From Paracoccaceae bacterium (lineage in GTDB: Bacteria > Pseudomonadota > Alphaproteobacteria > Rhodobacterales > Rhodobacteraceae), in the NCBI GenBank assembly GCA_029244725.1, contig JAQWQJ010000080.1, positions 1-64,000 on the forward strand: DNA of 64,000 bases. Direction: 5' to 3'. A program made the position numbers and the translations under genes. How positions within the stretch are numbered: the first letter of the stretch is position 1; each line of letters opens with the position of its first letter. The notes under the pieces are model-generated. The model made no database searches and had not been told where the DNA came from. It worked only from the letters and a program-made list of their open reading frames with translations. This document shows positions 1 through 8,742 of this stretch, one piece after another.

Positions 1-101
1 CATAAACTGGCCGCAGTTCGAGCCGTGGTTCCGGCAACAAAATGCTCGACCAGGCGACCCTGTTTATACTTACTTAAGCGACTCTTCCGCATGCTTCCCA
101 T
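1..101 (-). CDS. IS1595-family transposase, N-terminal fragment
   Basis: Only about 33 codons are inside the window. The translation starts MGSMRKSRLSKYKQGRLVEH and goes on FVAGTTARTAAS, the typical beginning of IS1595-type transposases: a basic N-terminus followed by a helix-turn-helix-like segment that precedes the zinc-binding and DDE/ISXO2 catalytic domains. Start codons at 101 and 92 (MRKS) are both possible; 92 fits the family better. Whether the element is intact cannot be judged, because the catalytic part lies off the left edge. Confidence 0.6.
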   Translation of the reverse strand, partial: MGSMRKSRLSKYKQGRLVEHFVAGTTARTAASL

Positions 102-136
102 GATAACACCTTTTTCGCGTTATCTGGGTCAGCCCC
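1..136 (-). mobile_element. IS1595-family insertion sequence, 5' end (runs off the window)
   Basis: The upstream end of an insertion sequence that continues beyond the left edge. Read on the minus strand it starts with GGGGCTGACCCAGATAACG at about 136-117, which looks like the terminal inverted repeat of the IS1595/IS1016 group, followed by the transposase start. The 8 bases just outside (137-144, CCTAACAA on the minus strand) would be the target duplication, since this family makes 8-bp duplications; the other copy lies outside the window. The family call rests on remembered sequence likeness of the transposase N-terminus and the end sequence. Confidence 0.65.
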
Positions 137-212
137 TTGTTAGGTTGTAATCTGCATATGCAGTCGTCGCGGCAACAGCCAGGGCGGCTGCGCTAGTCAT
201 TAATCGTAACAT
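137..212 (-). pseudogene. Secreted protein gene interrupted by the IS (signal peptide remnant)
   Basis: On the minus strand, an AGGGGACC Shine-Dalgarno-like stretch precedes an ATG at 212. The codons read MLRLMTSAAALAVAATTAYA, then DYNLT, and after that the reading frame enters the IS end and stops at 129-131. This is a clean Sec signal peptide: short basic start, Ala-rich core, AYA cleavage site. Beginnings of the type ADY-x-LTILHTND are known from periplasmic 5'-nucleotidases/metallophosphatases of roseobacters, and the first base after LT here is A, as an Ile codon needs. That identity is inference only; the body of the gene lies beyond the IS, outside the window. Confidence 0.55.
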
Positions 213-360
213 AGTTGGTCCCCTGAAGTGTGCTTTTTTGAATAGCTCAGCGTGAGTCCGATGACCCTGCTGAGTCAACATTTGCGTGAACTTGACGTCG
301 AGGCGTCTTAGACCCCTCGCAGGACTTGATCTTTTGACCGACCCACGTCATCACGCAATC

Positions 361-699
361 ATGCTTATTTACAAGATTTTCCGCGCCGACGAATGGCAGA
401 CCTTGCAAGATCAAGGCGAAACAACCGGTGCCCCGATTGATGTGGCGGACGGCTACATCCACTTCTCAACGGCCGAAACTGTACGCGAAACCGCTGCGAA
501 GCACTTCGCAGGCGAGGAAGACTTGGTAATCCTTGCATGTGAAACCGGAACTCTAGGCAGCGACTTGAAGTGGGAGGTATCCCGAGGGGACTCGCTGTTC
601 CCGCATCTCTACCGTTCCTTAAATCTAGACGACGTGATTTGGGAAGATAACCTGCCTTTGATCGACGGTGTCCATGAATTCCCTGAGGACGTTGAATGA
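361..699 (+). CDS. DUF952 family protein
   Basis: A 112-residue protein starting [12 protein letters not shown]. It carries the usual DUF952 features: a YKI start, the central [19 protein letters not shown] segment and the closing FPHLYRSL element. The function of the family is not established; the fold has been compared with ADP-ribosyltransferases and tRNA 2'-phosphotransferase-like proteins. An upstream in-frame ATG at 286 would add 25 residues with no family counterpart, so 361 was chosen. The stop codon overlaps the pyrD start (ATGA at 696), so the two genes are probably translationally coupled. Confidence 0.85.
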   Translation: MLIYKIFRADEWQTLQDQGETTGAPIDVADGYIHFSTAETVRETAAKHFAGEEDLVILACETGTLGSDLKWEVSRGDSLFPHLYRSLNLDDVIWEDNLPLIDGVHEFPEDVE

Positions 700-1757
700 G
701 CCTCTATGAGACTTTGGGCATGCGCGCCCTTCGCTGTGTGGATCCGGAAGCAGCACACGGTCTTGCACTGAAGGCGCTGAAACTTGGGCTAGTACCCTCA
801 CCGGGGGAACTAACTTCAAGTCGGCTAAAGACGACGCTTGCAGGCATGGAGCTTGCGAATCCGCTTGGTTTGGCCGCCGGATTTGACAAGAACGCCGACG
901 TTTTGCACCCGCTGTCCAAAAGTGGTTTTGGTTTCGTCGAGGTGGGCGCGATCACCCCCCGCCCGCAGCCGGGCAATCTAAAACCGCGCTTGTTTCGCCT
1001 GACCGAAGACAAAGCTGCGATCAATCGCTTTGGTTTCAATAATCTTGGAATGTCGATTGCAGCTTCAAAGCTGGCCGCCCGTCCGACGACTGGCGTCATT
1101 GGCCTAAACCTTGGTGCGAATAAAGACAGCGACGATAGGGCCGCTGACTTTGCAACAGTTTTGGCTGAATGTGGTCCGCATCTAAATTTTGCAACTGTGA
1201 ATGTCTCGTCGCCCAACACCGAAAAATTGCGGGATTTGCAGGGCAAAGCGGCGCTTTCTGGTCTTTTGGCGGGTGTCATGGATGTACGCGAGGGGATGGA
1301 TCGTAAAATTCCTGTCTTCCTGAAAATCGCCCCTGACTTGAACGATGAAGAATTGGCCGAAATTGCCGAGGTTGCTATCGAAACTGGTATCAGCGGGATT
1401 ATCGCAACGAATACAACGCTATCGCGTGACGGGTTAAAAAGCGCGCATCGCGACGAAAAAGGCGGGCTTTCAGGCGCGCCATTATTTGAGAAATCCACGC
1501 GGGTTTTGGCAAAACTCTCACAACTAACGTCTGAACATAGCCTTCCTCTTATCGGGGTCGGCGGCATTTCCAGCGCCGAGCAAGCCTACGCCAAGATCAA
1601 AGCCGGCGCGACAGCAGTCCAGATATACACCGCGCTTGTTTTTGGCGGCATGGGTTTGGTGAAGGATATCGTCGTTGGTCTAGATGCACTGCTTGAGCGC
1701 GACGGTTATACCAATGTGTCTGAGGCCGTAGGAACTGGACGAGGTGACTGGCTATGA
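696..1757 (+). CDS. pyrD: Dihydroorotate dehydrogenase (quinone), class 2
   Basis: Oxidises dihydroorotate to orotate in de novo pyrimidine synthesis and passes electrons to membrane quinones through FMN. The 353-residue length and the N-terminal extension of about 45 residues, which attaches class 2 enzymes to the membrane, fit the family. Visible motifs are [15 protein letters not shown] (about 55-69), INRFGFNN (about 109-116), the catalytic-serine segment [15 protein letters not shown] (about 170-184), ATNTTLSR and GVGGISS near the end. It overlaps the DUF952 gene upstream and the ArsC-like gene downstream by four bases each, which suggests one operon. Confidence 0.97.
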   Translation: MSLYETLGMRALRCVDPEAAHGLALKALKLGLVPSPGELTSSRLKTTLAGMELANPLGLAAGFDKNADVLHPLSKSGFGFVEVGAITPRPQPGNLKPRLFRLTEDKAAINRFGFNNLGMSIAASKLAARPTTGVIGLNLGANKDSDDRAADFATVLAECGPHLNFATVNVSSPNTEKLRDLQGKAALSGLLAGVMDVREGMDRKIPVFLKIAPDLNDEELAEIAEVAIETGISGIIATNTTLSRDGLKSAHRDEKGGLSGAPLFEKSTRVLAKLSQLTSEHSLPLIGVGGISSAEQAYAKIKAGATAVQIYTALVFGGMGLVKDIVVGLDALLERDGYTNVSEAVGTGRGDWL

Positions 1758-2095
1758 TCGAGATTTGGCACAACCCAAGATGCTCAAAATCCCGCCAAAC
1801 TTTGCAACTCTTAGTGGATAATGGCATCACGCCGGACGTTAGACTCTATCTTGTGGACGCGCCTGACGAGGCTACTTTGCGAGACGTTGCAGGCAAGCTC
1901 GAACTACGCCCCGTTGAAATGATGCGAATTAAGGAAAAGCTGTTTAAAGAGCTTGGCCTTTCGAAAAGCGACAACGACGAAACCTTGCTCGCGGCGATGT
2001 CGGCTAACCCGTCTTTGATTGAACGCCCAATCGTTGTGAACAGTGGAATAGCCGCAATCGGCCGCCCACCCGAGGCTGTGTTAGACATCCTTTAA
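1754..2095 (+). CDS. arsC: ArsC-like thioredoxin-fold reductase (arsenate reductase family)
   Basis: A 113-residue protein of the ArsC/Spx thioredoxin-like family. The catalytic cysteine is Cys10 in [10 protein letters not shown], and the conserved IERPIV segment sits near residues 90-95. Known members reduce arsenate to arsenite using glutaredoxin and glutathione. No arsenite pump or ArsR regulator lies nearby, so a housekeeping YffB-like role is equally possible. The ATG overlaps the pyrD stop codon. Confidence 0.85.
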   Translation: MIEIWHNPRCSKSRQTLQLLVDNGITPDVRLYLVDAPDEATLRDVAGKLELRPVEMMRIKEKLFKELGLSKSDNDETLLAAMSANPSLIERPIVVNSGIAAIGRPPEAVLDIL

Positions 2096-2105
2096 GCTGT
2101 CCGAA

Positions 2106-3422
2106 CTAGGATCTAGCAATGCTGCGCTCTAGCGCAGGGTATCTAATCAGCAGCGTTGCTCCTCGTACGACAAAACTTATTAAAAGCGCCATCCACAGTC
2201 CGTGGTTGCCATAAGCCGGCACCAACACCCAAATCGCGACCAAGTAGACAGCAAAGCTGATCACCATCATGTTGCGCATGTCCTTGGTTCTTGTGGCCCC
2301 GATGAACACACCGTCAAGCATCCACGCAATCACGCCTACGAGCGGCGAAAACACCATGTAGATCAAGTAAACCCGTGCCTCGGCGCGAACCTCTGGCGCG
2401 GTGGTTAGATAGTCGATCAGCCAGCCGCCGCGAAACTGGAAAAACAGCGCAAGCGCGACGCAAAGCAGTAAGCCCCACAAGCTAGCCTTCAAAACGCCTG
2501 AGCGCAGATTGGCAACGTTTCGCGCGCCATATGCAGTGCCAACAAGCGCTTCTGCGGCAAAGGCAAACCCATCTAGCCCAAAGGCTGTTATCTCTAAGAA
2601 TTGGACCAAGTACTGGTTGGCGGCAAGCGTTACATCTCCGAAATCGGCGCCTAAAAATAGGAACATTACGAACATTGCCTGCAGCATCAGAGACCGTACA
2701 AGAATGTCGCTGTTCACGACGGCCATATGGATCAGACGCGCACGATCAAATATCCGTTCTGGCTGCCACCAAGTCGTGCCCTTCAACGCGGACCGACACA
2801 GCCACAAGCCCATTATTAGACCCGAATACTCGGCAATTACGGTTGCGATCGCTACACCTTCGACGCCCCAACCAAGTCCAAGTACGAACCACAAATCCAA
2901 TATGATATTCAGACCATTCATAAAGAACTGAATGACAAGCACCGACCGTGTGCGTTCAAGGGCTATCAACCACCCGTTCACGCCGTAAAGAGCGATAATC
3001 GCGGGTGCACTCCAAACGCGGATTTGGACGTAATCCTGCACCAAACTCTCGACTTCGGCAGACGCGGGTGCCAACTGCAAAGCGCCCCAAAACAGCGGCG
3101 CCTGCAATAGAATGACGGTCACGCCCCCAAGTCCCGCGATCAAAAATGACCGCATAAGCAACGCGGCAACTTCGGGCTGGTTTCCAGCACCATTCGCCTG
3201 ACTGGTAAGGCCGGTCGTTCCCATACGTAGAAAGCCAAACACCCAGTAGATCGCCGAAAGGATGACAGCACCCAATCCGACGGCCCCAATCGGCGCGGCC
3301 ACCCCCATCTGACCAATGACGCCTGTATCTACAATGCCAAGCAACGGCACCGTGATGTTGGACAGCACGATCGGAATGGCGATGTTTAATACACGCCGAT
3401 GAGTGATCGGAGCGTCAGTCAT
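2106..3422 (-). CDS. MATE family efflux transporter (DinF-like)
   Basis: A 438-residue inner-membrane protein with about twelve hydrophobic segments arranged as two MATE repeats. The start, HRRVLNIAIPIVLSNITVPLLGIVDTGVIGQ, is typical of the DinF branch. Such pumps export cationic or amphipathic compounds using a Na+ or H+ gradient; the substrate cannot be read from the sequence. The start codon lies 8 bases inside the end of the upstream thioesterase gene, so the three genes 4364-2106 probably form one transcript. Confidence 0.9.
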   Translation of the reverse strand: MTDAPITHRRVLNIAIPIVLSNITVPLLGIVDTGVIGQMGVAAPIGAVGLGAVILSAIYWVFGFLRMGTTGLTSQANGAGNQPEVAALLMRSFLIAGLGGVTVILLQAPLFWGALQLAPASAEVESLVQDYVQIRVWSAPAIIALYGVNGWLIALERTRSVLVIQFFMNGLNIILDLWFVLGLGWGVEGVAIATVIAEYSGLIMGLWLCRSALKGTTWWQPERIFDRARLIHMAVVNSDILVRSLMLQAMFVMFLFLGADFGDVTLAANQYLVQFLEITAFGLDGFAFAAEALVGTAYGARNVANLRSGVLKASLWGLLLCVALALFFQFRGGWLIDYLTTAPEVRAEARVYLIYMVFSPLVGVIAWMLDGVFIGATRTKDMRNMMVISFAVYLVAIWVLVPAYGNHGLWMALLISFVVRGATLLIRYPALERSIARS

Positions 3423-3924
3423 CCCGCTGCGGCATTAGAAAATGTCCATGCGCCTGGGCGAACGGTCGAGAGCGATTATCCTGCCAAGCTTCGGTTCGCA
3501 CAGATGCATAACGTCTGCCAGCGCGTGTCACGATTGCACGCGCATAGGCGTCCCTCGGAAGGCCGGACCGCAGATAGTCTATTGTGAAATCAATTGTTTT
3601 TGGCATTCGCGGCAACGCAGACGTGTCCGCTGGGTTGGCTTCTATCGCGCCGCTTTCCATATCCTGCCAGAGACTAGACCACGCAAGCCCGACAATCGCA
3701 GTGACTTCAAGCAAACCCGAAGTGACGCCTCCGTGCAATGCAGGCAACATTGGATTTCCAATCAGATTTTCCCGAAACGGCAATATGGCGGTCAGTTCGT
3801 CGCCGCGTCGATCAAAGGAAATACACATGTAGTTGATGTAAGGGATATTCTCGACCAGTGATTTAAGCATTTCGTCGCGACGTTGCTTGACCACTTGAAC
3901 CGGCTCGGGCGTTTTGCGGCTCAT
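3415..3924 (-). CDS. PaaI-like hotdog thioesterase
   Basis: A 169-residue hotdog-fold protein with the PaaI/YdiI-type segments NPMLPALHGGVTSGLLEVTA (the HGG motif) and TIDFTIDYLRSGLPRDAYARA. Family members hydrolyse acyl-CoA thioesters. The ATG at 3924 was chosen because it overlaps the stop of the next thioesterase gene as ATGA and starts MSRKTPEPV; the longer reading to 4035 lies inside that neighbour. Two adjacent, divergent thioesterases near acyl-CoA genes suggest CoA recycling, but the substrate is unknown. Confidence 0.85.
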   Translation of the reverse strand: MSRKTPEPVQVVKQRRDEMLKSLVENIPYINYMCISFDRRGDELTAILPFRENLIGNPMLPALHGGVTSGLLEVTAIVGLAWSSLWQDMESGAIEANPADTSALPRMPKTIDFTIDYLRSGLPRDAYARAIVTRAGRRYASVRTEAWQDNRSRPFAQAHGHFLMPQRDD

Positions 3925-4364
3925 TTTGATTTTCCGACCATGAATGTGCCAGTAGCTGTGGCAACCGGAGTGTTGCTGTTTGAATCTTCTGCCACCGCAC
4001 GAACAAAAGCAACGCTTCGGGTCACATGGTGGCATTCGGCGCGGGCAACGATTGTATCGCCGGGTTTTGCCGCCCGCATATAGTCTATTCGCAAATCAAT
4101 CGTTGCCGTTATCCCCATGACCTCAGGGTGGGACATGACCGACGCCCCGCAACACGTGTCCATTAGGGCCGATATTGGCCCCCCGTGAATAACACCGGTT
4201 TCAGGATCGCCAACAAAGCGTTTGTCATATGGCAAACCAAGCACAGCAGTGCCATCGCCCAGTTCGATAAGCTGCATACCCAGCGCTTTTCCATGGGGCA
4301 AAGCCTCCATAAACTGGATTGGATCTATTGATTTGCTATTATCCATCGGGTTTCCCGTTTTCAC
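3921..4364 (-). CDS. PaaI-like hotdog thioesterase
   Basis: A 147-residue hotdog thioesterase. The motif GVIHGGPISALMDTCCGASV (about 58-77) contains the HGG and the acidic residue of the PaaI family, followed by TIDLRIDYMRAAKPGD. The role is acyl-CoA thioester hydrolysis, substrate not determined. ATG codons at 4364 and 4346 (MDNSKS) are both possible starts. It is the first gene of the minus-strand trio and is divergent from the MerR gene at 4463, with the intergenic region between them. Confidence 0.87.
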   Translation of the reverse strand: MKTGNPMDNSKSIDPIQFMEALPHGKALGMQLIELGDGTAVLGLPYDKRFVGDPETGVIHGGPISALMDTCCGASVMSHPEVMGITATIDLRIDYMRAAKPGDTIVARAECHHVTRSVAFVRAVAEDSNSNTPVATATGTFMVGKSK

Positions 4365-4434
4365 TTCAACAAATTATGTCGTTTGAATTTGTGCACTGCA
4401 ATGGCGGTTGCAGTTGCCCTCCGAAAATCGCAGG

Positions 4435-4450
4435 CTTAACCTAACGTAAC
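4435..4450. promoter_or_regulatory. Degenerate MerR-type operator (weak)
   Basis: The sequence CTTAACCTAACGTAAC lies 13 bases before the first MerR start. Its right half AACGTAA is identical to the right half of the clear operator at 4892-4907, while the left half is degenerate. It may allow autoregulation, but a single half-site is weak evidence. Confidence 0.35.
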
Positions 4451-4462
4451 AAGGGAGAACGC

Positions 4463-4840
4463 ATGTCAGAGGAATTGCTCAGCTTCAAAGAAATGTGCGC
4501 AAAATTTGAAGTCACGCCAAGAACGCTACGCTATTACGAATATATCGAGCTTTTAAATCCAGATAGGCAGGGGCGATCCCGGTTTTATGGTGCAAGAGAA
4601 GTGGCACGCATGACCCTTATTTTACGAGGACGGAAGTTCGGCTTTCAACTTGAAGAGTTGCGCCAGTGGCTTTTGATGTACGACCGAGAAGGTACAACTG
4701 CGCAGTATCGTACGTTTACAGAAATGGCCGATCGCAAGCTTGTTGAGCTTACTGACCAACAAATTCAGCTAAAAGAAGCAATCAAAGATTTGCAAGAAGT
4801 CCGTGAGTTCACGTCCACTGCAATGTTGCGCGACGATTGA
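4463..4840 (+). CDS. MerR family transcriptional regulator (first of tandem pair)
   Basis: A 125-residue regulator with an N-terminal MerR winged helix (EMCAKFEVTPRTLRYYEYIELL, about 9-30; wing with GRSRFYGAREVARM) and a C-terminal dimerisation coiled coil (about 85-118). There are no effector-binding cysteines, so a metal sensor is unlikely. The protein is short like the LiuR/acyl-CoA-responsive MerR proteins. Shine-Dalgarno AAGGGAG lies 7-13 bases before the ATG. It is a paralogue of the gene at 4977, which it directly precedes, and likely controls the acyl-CoA cluster downstream. Confidence 0.88.
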   Translation: MSEELLSFKEMCAKFEVTPRTLRYYEYIELLNPDRQGRSRFYGAREVARMTLILRGRKFGFQLEELRQWLLMYDREGTTAQYRTFTEMADRKLVELTDQQIQLKEAIKDLQEVREFTSTAMLRDD

Positions 4841-4891
4841 ACTTCGACGTAGCGTCACTTTCCAATCACCAAAAGTTTACGTGACGAAAGG

Positions 4892-4907
4892 CTTACGTCA
4901 ACGTAAG
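4892..4907. promoter_or_regulatory. Palindromic MerR-type operator CTTACGT-CA-ACGTAAG
   Basis: An inverted repeat with perfect 7-base arms around CA, 70 bases upstream of the second MerR gene. A TATATT box follows at 4915-4920, so the palindrome lies where a MerR protein would sit over the -35/spacer region. A related degenerate copy, TTTACGTGACGAAAG, lies just upstream at 4876-4890. From memory, TTTACGT-nn-ACGTAAA is the type of site bound by LiuR-like MerR regulators of acyl-CoA catabolism. The regulator that binds here is inferred from position. Confidence 0.65.
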
Positions 4908-4976
4908 GATAGCCTATATTCGCTGTGAACAACATTCGTCACAGCTACTCTGAAACCGGAGAATTAGAGGAAGAGT

Positions 4977-5381
4977 ATGACAGAAGAAACCAAAACAATC
5001 CGTGAAATGTGCGAAGCATTTGAGGTTACACCTCGGACTTTGCGCTTTTATGAAGCGAAAGAATTGTTGTTCCCCATCCGTGAGGGTCAAAAACGGCTTT
5101 TCACAAAACGAGATGCAGCCCGACTAAAGCTTATCCTCCGTGGCAAGCGTTTCGGCTTTAGCCTCGAACAAATTCGCCAGTTACTGGACATGTACAAACG
5201 TGGTCCACAGCAACTTAACCAAATGTCAAAAACCTACGAAATTGCCCTGGACCGTCTGTCGGACATGGAACGCCAGCGAGATGAGCTGACGGAAGCCATC
5301 GATGAACTAAAAGAGCAAATTGAGTGGGGCGAAAAAACCATTGCGGAACTTCAAAACCAACCCCGTGATGGCAATTCCTAA
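4977..5381 (+). CDS. MerR family transcriptional regulator (second of tandem pair)
   Basis: A 134-residue MerR protein with the helix-turn-helix IREMCEAFEVTPRTLRFYEA (about 8-27), a wing with KRLFTKRDAARL and a long C-terminal coiled coil (about 80-130, ending EKTIAELQNQ). Like its neighbour it has no metal-binding cysteines. It is preceded by its own promoter region with the operator at 4892-4907. Only about 20 bases separate it from the acyl-CoA dehydrogenase, so it is probably co-transcribed with that gene and regulates it together with itself. Confidence 0.9.
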   Translation: MTEETKTIREMCEAFEVTPRTLRFYEAKELLFPIREGQKRLFTKRDAARLKLILRGKRFGFSLEQIRQLLDMYKRGPQQLNQMSKTYEIALDRLSDMERQRDELTEAIDELKEQIEWGEKTIAELQNQPRDGNS

Positions 5382-5402
5382 TTAGCCCAAGAGAACGAAT
5401 AA

Positions 5403-7181
5403 ATGCCTATGTACACCGCTCCGATCAAAGACATTCAATATGTCCTGCACGACGTGCTCGAAATCTCAAAGAAAGAGATTGTTGGCTACGACGAGTTGGA
5501 TCGTGACACGACCGGCGCCATCTTTGAAGAAGCCGGGAAATTGGCTGAACAAGTATTGGCACCCCTGAACCAAATCGGTGACACGCAGGGCTGCACTTTC
5601 GAAAATGGCATCATTACCACGCCCGATGGCTTTAAAGAGGCATTCGACACCGTCAAACAAGGTGGCTGGTCCGGTCTGGACTGCGATCCCGAATACGGTG
5701 GCCAAGGCATGCCCTACCTCGTTGGGTCCGTCGTGAATGAGCTCTTTAGTTCAAGCAACATGGCCTTTGCGATGTACTCTGGTCTGACGCACGGCGCGTA
5801 TTCCGCCATTCATGCACATGGCACCGACGCGCAGAAACAAACTTACCTGCCAAAGATGGTCAGCTGTGACTGGACTGGCACAATGAACTTGACCGAGCCG
5901 CATTGCGGCACGGATTTGGGTTTGTTGCGCACCAAAGCTGAACCGCAGGATGACGGCAGTTACAAGATTAGCGGTCAAAAGATCTTTATCTCCGCAGGCG
6001 ATCACGATCTTTCCGAAAACGTCATTCACCTGGTTCTCGCTAGAATTCCCGGTGGTCCTGAGGGTGTCAAAGGTATCTCACTATTCATCGTTCCGAAATT
6101 TGAAGTGCACGAGGACGGCACCTGTGGCGCACGTAATGGCGTTTCTGTCGGAAAAATCGAAGAGAAAATGGGCATCCATGGCAATGCCACATGTGTGATG
6201 AACTTCGACGAGGCCAGCGGCGTCCTTTTAGGTGAAGAACACAAAGGCATGCGCGCGATGTTCACGATGATGAACGAAGCGCGCAATGGCGTTGCAGTTC
6301 AAGGCCTATCCCAAGCCGTTCCAGCGTATCAGGAAGCCTTGCAATATGCGAAGGACCGTCTTCAAGGGCGCGACGTCACTGGCATTAAAAACCCTGATGG
6401 ACCCGCCGACCCGTTGATTGTCCACCCAGACATTCGCCGCATTTTGATGGACCAGAAAAGCTTTATTGAAGGCGCGCGTGCAACGGTGTGTTGGGCGGCA
6501 ACTCTCATCGATCAAGCGCGTCGTGAAGATGATGACGATGCAGAAGCGCTGGTCTCTCTGCTGACACCTGTCCTTAAAGGTTTTCTGACCGAACAAGGCT
6601 TTCAAATGACCGTCCAAGCCCAGCAAGTATTTGGCGGGCATGGTTACATCGAGGAATCCGGCGTTTCACAGTTTGTCCGCGATGCACGCATAACAATGAT
6701 TTATGAGGGTACGAACGGCGTCCAAGCGTTGGACCTTGTTGGTCGAAAACTCGGGTTGAATGGCGGAAAAACCGTGATGGGCCTATTCGATACCGTTAAG
6801 ACTTTCATCAAAGAGAACGAGAATGATGAAGCATTAAAGTCCGACTTCCTTGACCCACTAAAATCCGCCAGCAAAGACCTTCAAGCTGCTGCAATGTATT
6901 TCATGCAAAACGGAATGAAAAACCCCAACAACGCCCTTTCTGGTGCGACTGATTTTATGATGCTCTTTGGCCATGTCACGCTGGGTTTCATGTGGGCAAA
7001 AATGGCGAAAATTTCCTCTGACGCTCTGACATCAGGAACTTCTGACGCTGCGTTTCACCAGACAAAGGTAGCGACCGGCCGTTATTATATGGCACGTCAA
7101 CTTCCCGCTACCTGCATGCATTTAACTAGAATTCAAACAGGTGCTGACACCCTAATGGACCTGTCGGAAGGCCAGTTTTAA
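5403..7181 (+). CDS. Acyl-CoA dehydrogenase, large C-terminal-domain type (FadE/DmdC-like)
   Basis: A 592-residue FAD flavoenzyme that introduces a 2,3-double bond in an acyl-CoA. It has the N-terminal and middle ACAD domains ([15 protein letters not shown] about 157-171; [13 protein letters not shown]), the catalytic-base region [20 protein letters not shown] (about 432-451) and the extra C-terminal domain of about 130 residues found in the roughly 590-residue subfamily. That subfamily includes DmdC, the 3-methylmercaptopropionyl-CoA dehydrogenase of DMSP demethylation, so straight-chain acyl-CoA or MMPA-CoA are both possible substrates. It is the first enzyme gene after the MerR pair. Confidence 0.92.
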   Translation: MPMYTAPIKDIQYVLHDVLEISKKEIVGYDELDRDTTGAIFEEAGKLAEQVLAPLNQIGDTQGCTFENGIITTPDGFKEAFDTVKQGGWSGLDCDPEYGGQGMPYLVGSVVNELFSSSNMAFAMYSGLTHGAYSAIHAHGTDAQKQTYLPKMVSCDWTGTMNLTEPHCGTDLGLLRTKAEPQDDGSYKISGQKIFISAGDHDLSENVIHLVLARIPGGPEGVKGISLFIVPKFEVHEDGTCGARNGVSVGKIEEKMGIHGNATCVMNFDEASGVLLGEEHKGMRAMFTMMNEARNGVAVQGLSQAVPAYQEALQYAKDRLQGRDVTGIKNPDGPADPLIVHPDIRRILMDQKSFIEGARATVCWAATLIDQARREDDDDAEALVSLLTPVLKGFLTEQGFQMTVQAQQVFGGHGYIEESGVSQFVRDARITMIYEGTNGVQALDLVGRKLGLNGGKTVMGLFDTVKTFIKENENDEALKSDFLDPLKSASKDLQAAAMYFMQNGMKNPNNALSGATDFMMLFGHVTLGFMWAKMAKISSDALTSGTSDAAFHQTKVATGRYYMARQLPATCMHLTRIQTGADTLMDLSEGQF

Positions 7182-7194
7182 TCAGGAGAGGCAA

Positions 7195-7407
7195 ATGCCA
7201 AAACGTCTTCGAATGACGCGTCGCGTAAACCTTGCATTGACCGAGGACGCTTGGCGGCGTCTCAAACGCTTTGCGGCTGAGGCAGGACTGGACGAGGGCG
7301 AGGCGTTGTCATTTCTGTTTGAAAACTTCGATTCCGTCACGGACGAAGAAACACTTCCTCACAGATTGCGTCTCTTCAACGCCGAGCTGGAAGACCGAAA
7401 GCGCTAG
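7195..7407 (+). CDS. Small basic protein, possible ribbon-helix-helix
   Basis: A 70-residue protein lying 13 bases after the acyl-CoA dehydrogenase and 9 bases before the next one, with an AGGAGAGG Shine-Dalgarno. The pattern of a basic strand (RMTRRVNLALTEDAW) followed by two helices (RRLKRFAAEAGLDEGEALSFL) resembles a ribbon-helix-helix DNA-binding or antitoxin fold. No toxin partner is next to it. Its tight spacing in the operon suggests a regulatory or accessory role in acyl-CoA metabolism. The fold is inferred from pattern only. Confidence 0.7.
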   Translation: MPKRLRMTRRVNLALTEDAWRRLKRFAAEAGLDEGEALSFLFENFDSVTDEETLPHRLRLFNAELEDRKR

Positions 7408-7416
7408 GATAACGAA

Positions 7417-8571
7417 ATGAATTCAACCTGGATGACAGAGGACCACCAAATGGTGGCGGATATGACCGCTAAGTTCATTCAGGACGAGTGGGTTCCTCAG
7501 TATGATCGCTGGCGAAAACAAGGCGAAATGGACAAAAGCATATGGCAACGAGCCGGTGAACTAGGTCTTCTTTGCCCCTCGATCCCTGAGGAATACGGGG
7601 GCGCCGGTGGCAATTTCGGCCACGAAGCCGTCATCATGATGGAAGCCGCGCGTGCCAATCTGGCCAGCTGGGGCAACCCCATCCATTCTGGAATTGTTGC
7701 GCATTACATCCTTGCATACGGCACTGAAGAGCAAAAGCAACGCTGGTTGCCCAAAATGGTCACAGGTGAAATCGTCACCGCGTTGGCGATGACGGAACCG
7801 TCGGGTGGCTCTGACGTTCAAAACCTGAAAACCCGCGCAATCAAGGATGGGAACGCCTATCGATTGACTGGTCAAAAGACCTTTATCACCAACGGTCAGC
7901 ATGCCAATTTAATTGTAGTCGCTGCCAAATCTGATCCCAACGCAGGCTCTAAAGGGATGTCGTTGATGGTCGTCGAAACCGAAACTGCTGAGGGGTTTTC
8001 GCGTGGTCGCAATCTCGAAAAAATCGGACTTAAGGCTGCAGATACTTCCGAGCTTTTCTTCGACAATGTCGAGGTGCCGCCTGAAAACCTGCTGGGCGGC
8101 GAAGAGGGCCAAGGCTTCTACCAGATGATGATGCAGTTGCCTCAAGAACGCCTAATCATCGGTTGTGGAGCAGTAGGTGCCATTCAAGGCGGTGTGGAAC
8201 GAACCATAGCTTACTGTAACGAGCGCGAAGCCTTTGGCGGACCGATCATACATTTCCAAAACACGCGGTTTAAACTGGCTGAATTAAGCACCAAATTGGC
8301 CGTTGCCAAAGCGTTTCTCGACGAATGCATCACCGAGCACCTTGTGGGCAACCTTTCAGTCGAAAAAGCTGCAATGGCTAAATACTGGCTGACGGACACG
8401 CAGTGCGAAGTGCTGGACGAATGCGTTCAACTTCACGGTGGTTACGGCTTCATGCAAGAATACGATGTCGCCGAAATGTGGACGGACGCCCGGGTGCAAC
8501 GCATTTATGGCGGCACGAATGAGATCATGAAGGAACTTATCTCGCGTAGCCTCATCGACAAAAAACGCTGA
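7417..8571 (+). CDS. Acyl-CoA dehydrogenase (standard type)
   Basis: A 384-residue FAD-dependent acyl-CoA dehydrogenase of normal length. It shows [20 protein letters not shown] (about 125-144), [10 protein letters not shown] (FAD/substrate site, about 152-161), [14 protein letters not shown] and, at the C-terminus, [14 protein letters not shown]. In the last motif the Glu of the EGTN type is replaced by Gly, as in ACADs whose catalytic base lies elsewhere, such as the isovaleryl- and long-chain types. The substrate is open. Part of the plus-strand operon. Confidence 0.93.
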   Translation: MNSTWMTEDHQMVADMTAKFIQDEWVPQYDRWRKQGEMDKSIWQRAGELGLLCPSIPEEYGGAGGNFGHEAVIMMEAARANLASWGNPIHSGIVAHYILAYGTEEQKQRWLPKMVTGEIVTALAMTEPSGGSDVQNLKTRAIKDGNAYRLTGQKTFITNGQHANLIVVAAKSDPNAGSKGMSLMVVETETAEGFSRGRNLEKIGLKAADTSELFFDNVEVPPENLLGGEEGQGFYQMMMQLPQERLIIGCGAVGAIQGGVERTIAYCNEREAFGGPIIHFQNTRFKLAELSTKLAVAKAFLDECITEHLVGNLSVEKAAMAKYWLTDTQCEVLDECVQLHGGYGFMQEYDVAEMWTDARVQRIYGGTNEIMKELISRSLIDKKR

Positions 8572-8584
8572 TGGTTCAGATTAT

Positions 8585-8607
8585 GAGTATTTTTTCAAAG
8601 ATAAAAT
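8585..8607 (-). repeat. REP-like dispersed repeat, left member of an inverted pair
   Basis: The sequence GAGTATTTTTTCAAAGATAAAAT is the reverse complement, with one mismatch, of 8743-8765. Read on the minus strand it carries the same core (TTTATCTT-n-AAATAC) as the repeats at 28083 and 56244. Confidence 0.75.
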
Positions 8608-8742
8608 ATAGGGATGCGCCCCACCTTTGCCGTGCACTTGGCGTGGGCAGGGCGACTTTACCTTTGGCGGTCATCGGCTCTCCAGCCTGTACCGCACAAT
8701 CAGACTTGAAGGACGAGGGTTAAAATCCCTTAAACACGACTG

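Noticed and set aside
704-1567. A 287-residue open frame on the minus strand opposite pyrD
   Set aside because: Low-complexity Ser/Pro/Ala/Arg composition, no recognisable domain and complete overlap with pyrD, which has clear motifs on the other strand.
8611-8741. A possible tRNA-like or small RNA fold between the acyl-CoA dehydrogenase and gst
   Set aside because: A GGTTAAAATCCC stretch resembles a T-arm, but no acceptor, D-arm or anticodon stem could be built.
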